In this document: positions 59,310 through 64,000 of the stretch, one piece after another | Position numbering within the stretch: position 1 is the stretch's first letter | How the letters are laid out: the number at the start of each line of letters is the position of its first letter | NCBI GenBank assembly: GCA_030035585.1 | Contig: CM057475.1 | Span: 2,427,501-2,491,500 of the forward strand | From: Dugong dugon | Lineage: Eukaryota > Chordata > Mammalia > Sirenia > Dugongidae | DNA length: 64,000 nucleotides | Direction: 5' to 3' | Program-made: the position numbers and the translations under genes | Notes under the pieces: generated by a model | Seen by the model: the letters and a program-made list of their open reading frames with translations, nothing else | Told to the model about the DNA's origin: nothing | The model's database searches: none

Positions 59310-60250
59310 GTCATGCACCGCATAATGTCCATTCGGGCAATGTCCGACTGAATATACATCCGTGGTCCCATAAGGTTATAATAGAGTTCAGAAATCCTGA
59401 TCGGAGAATGGAACGGAGCAGATGTAACCAGATGTAGTGAGTGCAACAGCTTCCTGCACACAACACATGTATCTCATGTCTCTTGTATACAAAGTGACTG
59501 TGCTGCCAGGCATATACACTTACTCCTCACTTACCGACTATCTCATTATTCGACACTTTGCATTTACAACAATAGTAAAAAATCTAGTATCTGACTATTT
59601 TGCACGTTAACAACGTGTGGCTGGCTGTCAAGGCGAGAGTAATGCTGGCTGTGATGGCTAAGGTTATGTCTCAACTTGGCTGGGCCATGATTCTCAGTGG
59701 TTTGGCAGTTATGTAATTATGTAGTCATTCTCCATTTTGTGATCTGATGTAGTCATCCTCTTTTTGCATAATGCTGATTTTTGCATAGCGAACTGGTCTT
59801 TGGAACCTAACCATGTGGGTAAGTGAGGAGGGGGTATAATGGTACAGTACATATATAACCTATAACACATATCTCTTGATAGTCATAATAAACATCTTTG
59901 TTACTGGCTTGTGTATGTTCTGTACTGTACTTCTATCATTATTTTGATGTGAACTTTCCCTACTTACAAATAAAAAGTTTACCGCATAACAAAATACGCT
60001 TTGACTCCTAGGCAGTAGAGTTCAATGTCGTGTATCACACGTGTCCTAAGTGTTGTAGCATTGTCACTCTGTTTAATTATCTTTTGAAAATATTACTCCA
60101 AAGTACATCATGGCTCCCAAATGCAGCAAAACCAATGCGAGTGATAGCAGCAGCTAGAGGCAAAAGAGAAGTGTCGATTTGGAAGTGAAACAAAATGTTG
60201 TTAAATAACATGAAGGTGGAAAATCAGTGAATTGCTCATGATTTAGGCAT
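59310..60250 (+). mobile_element. Tigger-like (pogo) DNA transposon remnant
   Basis: Starts 'cagtcatgcaccgcataatg' followed by 'gtggtcccataaggttataat', the Tigger family terminal pattern. 'ttactggcttgtgtatgttc' matches its 5' body. At 60110-60250 the frame MAPKCSKTN, then KRSVDLEVKQNVV, resembles the transposase N-terminus, broken by stops. A foreign stretch sits at about 59540-59820. The 3' end is lost before the LTR at 60254. Confidence 0.65.
59646..59766 (+). repeat. ERV-L LTR fragment inside the Tigger remnant
   Basis: 'ctgtgatggctaaggttatg', 'caacttggctgggccatgattc' and 'gtggtttggcagttatg' match the first 120 bp of the LTRs at 17206 and 31290. The rest of the LTR is missing. Confidence 0.8.
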
Positions 60251-60253
60251 TGT

Positions 60254-60294
60254 CATGGATTGAATTGTGTCCCCCAAAAATATATGTATCAAGT
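60254..60294 (+). mobile_element. MaLR-type LTR 5' end, cut by L1 copy 5
   Basis: 'tgtcatggattgaattgtg' and 'cccccaaaaatatatgtatc' are the first 41 bases of the LTR family. The L1 begins immediately after. The rest of the LTR is expected beyond the window. Confidence 0.8.
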
Positions 60295-60603
60295 TCCGGC
60301 AAGATGGCGCTCTAGGCAGAAGCACCACGCCATCCCTCCACAGCAAAGATCCGAAAAACTAAGCTGAACAAAGAATACAACAATCCTGAAACCCTAAAAC
60401 ATCAAATGAAGAGATAAAGAACTCAGCCAAGCACCAAATGGAGTGAGAAACTGACAGAGAATGGAGAGTGAGGAGAGATTCATGCAGCGGTCCCCTATCA
60501 GCTAATGCAGCGCGGATCCACCATCTTGGACTCCTATCGGAGAGCAGCAAACAGGGAGTACGAGAAAGCAGCCTCACAGAGCATCCAGCAGGAGACAAAA
60601 GAA

Positions 60604-61170
60604 CTGGTAATTTGTGTTATACGCTTTCCCACCCCCAACCCTTCTTCACCCCGACTCTGCCTCCTCTGCCTCCCATGGCCACAGTCTCTTGACCGGGGAA
60701 CACCGGCTGCTTGGATTCCACACACCTGAACAGGCCAACTCTCTGAGTGCCACTTGTTGGCTGCTGGTGTTGGTTTTTTCCGCTTCTTTTGATTTCTTCC
60801 TTACCTCTCACCACCTCTGGCTCCTTTTGCTCAAATACCTGGCTCTGTGCGCCATCTTTGCTTCTTCTTGAGGGGCTGCAGAGCTCCGGTAATTTGTGAT
60901 ATACACTTTCCCACTCCCTACCCTTCTTCGCCCACACTTGGCCCCTTCTGCTTCCCGTGGACACAGTCTCTTGTCTGAGAAACACCAGCCCACACTAGCT
61001 GGCTCTCTGAGTGCCGTTTGTTGGCTGGTACTGTTGCTTTTTTCCCTGCTTCTTTTGATTTCTTCCTTACCTCTCACCACCTCCCCCTCCTTTCACTCAA
61101 ATACCTGGCTCCTTGCGCCATCTTTGCTTCTACCTGAGGGGCTGTGGAGCTCCGTTCGAGTGTGGAGCTG
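60604..61170 (+). repeat. Two tandem units in the L1 copy 5 5'UTR
   Basis: Both start 'ggtaatttgtg.tata' and pass through 'ccacagtctctt' or 'acacagtctctt', 'ctctctgagtgcc', 'gatttcttccttacctctcacc' and 'gcgccatctttgcttct'. They correspond to the units at 54138-54704. Confidence 0.85.
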
Positions 61171-62188
61171 CTTCCTGGTCTGGGCTGCCGCGCGGGTGGG
61201 ATCCCGGGGCTTTTGTTCGTTTGATCGTTTTGAATTGTTGGTTTGTTTTCTTTTCCTTTTCTTGAGTTGGGAGCCCTTTCTGGCCAGGTGGTGCTGCGTA
61301 GCAAAGAGACTACCCCCTCGGCTTGAACAGATGTGCAGAGGGATCCCTGAGGGCATTTCTTTTTTTGTTGGTTTTGTTTTTTCTGTTTTTTGGGGGGCCT
61401 TTCTTGTTTTTTTTTTTTTTAGTTTGTTTTGTTTGCTTTTCCCTCTTTTTCCCTTTTTGTCTTTCTTCATTGCTCAGTTTCTTGTCTCTCTATATCTTCC
61501 TTTTCTTTATCTTCCCTGAATACCTGGCGTTGTATACCTCTACGTCTTCTAGTCAGGAGGTACTGCAACACCAGAGAGCGACTTTTCCAGACCCCATAGC
61601 TGCACTGGTGGGATCCCTGGGAACTTTGCTATTCTTTCCCTTTTCTGATTTTTATTTGTTCATTTTTTTCTTCCTCTTCCCCTTTCTGTTTTTCTCCATT
61701 TCATAGTCTCTCATCTCTTCACTCCAATGGCAAGCTCCCCTAGAATTCTTTTTTTGTTTGTTTGTATGTTTTTGGCTCCCGTTCCTTTCTCCTCTCTCCC
61801 ATACCCATCTTAGCTCCACACATAACAATCTCCCCGCTGCATACTGCCTACCTGCACCGTGCACTTGACATCACACCACCAAGCAGCATAGGCAAGGCCT
61901 ACTGGAACCTGCCCTGCACTGATTACGGACCCGCTCTGGTGGCTGTAGTAAGTGCCACAAACAACCCATCCCAGGAACTGCCCTTCAGCTAGACCTGCCC
62001 TGCCGTACCATATCTGAGTGACTGACCCTGCCAATTGGTGAAGGAGGTGAAAAGTATTGTGCCCACAGACAAGCAAACAACAAAGAACACACAGTCCACG
62101 TACTCAGATACAGTCCAATTTTTCAAAATATAAAAAGGGGATGAAACAAACAAATCTACAATCAATTAATGAGAAAAATAACTACTTA

Positions 62189-63232
62189 ATGCCCCGGAGA
62201 CAGCAGACAATATCAAAACATTTACAAAACCAGGACAGGATGGTTCCAGTAGGCGTCCAACATAAAACACCAGATGACTCTCCTGTGGAAGAAAATGCAC
62301 TAGAACTACCTAATAGGGAATTAAAATCTCTAATACTCAGAATTCTCCAAGAGCTGAGGCAAAAACCTGACAAACATGAGGAGAAAATAGACAAATTCAT
62401 GGAAAATACAGACGAAAAATTGGAATTGTTCAGGAAAATAATGCAGGAACAAAATGCCAAAATGAATTCACAACTAGAAATTATACAAAAACAACAATTA
62501 GAAATCCAAAACATAAACAACAAAATTTCAGAAATGGACGACGTCATAGAAGGGCTGAGAAGCAGATTTGAAATGGCGGAAGACAGGATCAGTGGAATTG
62601 AAGACAAACACTGGATACAACTCTGTTTCAGGAAAACTCAGAAAAAAGAACAAAGAAAAATTAAGAGACCCTGAGAGTTATGTGGGATATAATCACAAGC
62701 AAAAATTTGCGAGGGATTGGAATTCCAGAACAGGGGGAGGAAACAGAAAACACAGAGAGGATCATTGAAGAACTGCTGACAGAAAACTTCCCCAATATTA
62801 TGTAAGATGAAAAGCTGGCCATCCAAGAAGCTCAACGAACCCATATAGGAGAGACCCCAAAAGAAAATCACCAAGGCATATCATAATCATACTCGCCAAA
62901 ACCAAAGACAAAGAATTCTGAGAGCAGCTCGTGAAAAACAAGAAGTCCCATACAGAGGAGAAACAATAAGACTAAGCTCAGATTATTCGGCAGAAACCAT
63001 GCAGGCAAGAAGGCAATGGGATGACATATATAAAACCTTGAAAGAAAAAAATTGCCAGCCAAGAATAATATATCCTGCAAAACTCTCATTCAAATATGAT
63101 GGTGAAATTAGGATATTTCCAGATAAACTGAAATTAAGGGAATATTGAAAAGTCAAACCAAACTTACAAGAATTATTAAAGGGAGTTCTTCGAACTGAGG
63201 ACAAACTGCTTCAGCTCACAGGCAGAATCTAG
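62189..63232 (+). pseudogene. L1 ORF1, copy 5, frameshifted
   Basis: ATG at 62189 opens MPRRQQTISKHLQNQD. The coiled coil runs on in one frame to about 62610 (LELFRKIMQEQNAKMNSQLE, EIQNINNKISEMDD). A frameshift near 'gacaaacactgg' then diverts it to a stop at 62672. Downstream RNA-binding parts appear in other frames (AETMQARRQWDDIYKTLK near 62990). An upstream in-frame Met at 62057 extends the frame, but the family start is 62189. The stop used by the family is TAG 63230-63232. Confidence 0.85.
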
Positions 63233-63654
63233 GACACAGGATTGTACCAGCCAGATACCAGTCTAGGTAATGAATTCTCAAGGACTATCCAAAACCAAAA
63301 GAAATACAACAGGGAATCAGAGCAGTTACTCTGTAAATGACAACAACATCCGAACAATGAAAGAGGGAATAAACGGCATAGGTGTAGAACCTTCTCATGG
63401 AGAGGAAAGCAAGGTGATACCAAGTAATAACAGACTGCTTCAAACTTAGAAAGATAAGGGTAAAATTCATGGTAACCACAAAGAAAGTTAACAAACATAC
63501 TCATAAAAAAAAAGAGGAAAAACATAAAGGCTCAGCAAAAACAAAACCTACAAAAACAAAAGAAATGGAAAAAAAATCCACAAACAAAAGTAACTCAGCA
63601 CAAGAGAGTAAGAAGAACAAAGAAAGCTTCAGCACCACAAAAAAGCACTACAAA

Positions 63655-64000
63655 ATGACAGTAACAAACTCACATCTCTCAATAATTAAACTGAATGTAA
63701 AAGGACTCAATGCACCCATAAAGAGACGGAAAGTGACAGAATGGATAAGAAAACAGGACCCATTAATATGCTGTCTACAAGAGACACACCTTAGAAACAA
63801 AGATGTGAATTTATTAAAAGTCAAAGGTTGGAAAAAAATATATCAAGCTAACAACTACCAAAAAAGAGCAGGAGTGGCAATACTAATCTCAGATAAAATA
63901 GACTTTAAAACAAAATCGACCATGAAAGACAAAGAAGGACACTATATAATGATTAAGGGGACGATGCATCATGAAGACATAACCATAATAAACATCTACG
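63655..64000 (+). CDS. L1 ORF2 N-terminus (endonuclease), copy 5, open to the window edge
   Basis: ATG 63655 follows ORF1 after a spacer of about 420 bp. All 115 codons to the window end are open. It reads NSHLSIIKLNVKGLNAPIKR, CCLQETHLRNKDVNLL and AGVAILISDKIDFKTK, so the endonuclease Asn and Glu that coordinate catalysis are retained. ORF2p nicks target DNA and reverse transcribes L1 RNA. Whether the remainder is intact cannot be seen. ORF1 of the same element is frameshifted. Confidence 0.85.
   Translation, partial: MTVTNSHLSIIKLNVKGLNAPIKRRKVTEWIRKQDPLICCLQETHLRNKDVNLLKVKGWKKIYQANNYQKRAGVAILISDKIDFKTKSTMKDKEGHYIMIKGTMHHEDITIINIY

Larger units (their letters stand above)
60295..64000 (+). 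mobile_element. L1 LINE copy 5, sense, 5' half, continues past the window
   Basis: The leader 'ccggcaagatggcgctctagg' marks the 5' end. A pyrimidine-rich 5'UTR with two tandem units (about 60604-60893 and 60894-61170) runs to 62188. ORF1 is 62189-63232, then a spacer, and ORF2 starts at 63655. It is the same lineage as copies 1 and 4. It lies head to head with copy 4, 5.3 kb apart. Confidence 0.95.

Overview
This is vertebrate, specifically placental mammal, DNA. It has a KRAB zinc-finger (KZFP) gene with spliced exons, a processed RNF138 retrocopy, L1 and L2 LINEs, an ERV-L provirus, MaLR-type LTRs, and Tigger- and hAT-like DNA transposon relics. At least eight copies of a tRNA-derived SINE (starting 'ccctggtggcacagtggttaag' in most copies) are of the type I know as AfroSINE, so the window points to an afrotherian. 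Together with the L1 subfamilies present, an elephant (Proboscidea) is the best guess. That assignment is from family knowledge and was not checked by search. No prokaryotic operon, CRISPR array or listed agent is present.

Layout. 1-6490: an ancient L2 split by an L1 (201-5321; perfect 17-bp target duplication; ORF2 deleted) and by a SINE. 6655-14069: a second antisense L1 that looks like a chimera of two subfamilies. 14070-38300: the KZFP locus on the + strand. KRAB-A exon is 16399-16525, KRAB-b exon 16818-16913 and C2H2 exon 36082-37577; splice phases agree and the three exons give one open frame of 573 codons including the stop. Its 19-kb second intron holds an env-less ERV-L provirus (17206-31792) with gag, protease, RT, RNase H, integrase and dUTPase relics. 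That provirus is itself broken by a solo LTR and by a 7.5-kb L1 (23149-30672). An antisense L2, SINEs and another solo LTR follow in the same intron.

38300-46000: old L1 tails (one pair inverted), a hAT-like relic, a SINE dimer, nested LTRs, and the RNF138 retrocopy on the - strand inside an ancient L1. 46074-55019: a near full-length antisense L1 with a nested L1 3'-end insertion. 55020-60250: ancient L1 debris carrying a SINE, two LTRs, a 361-bp TIR element with an 8-bp target duplication, and a Tigger relic. 60295-64000: a sense L1 running off the window edge, with two tandem 5'UTR units and an open start of ORF2.

No new enzymatic system is visible. The most striking signals are: a 1,143-bp stretch with no difference seen by eye between two otherwise diverged L1 copies 16.6 kb apart, suggesting gene conversion or an assembly artefact; L1 mosaicism; an ERV-L with dUTPase lying in a KZFP intron; and a KZFP finger array cut by a stop codon with a good finger still readable beyond it. 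All identities were judged by eye.
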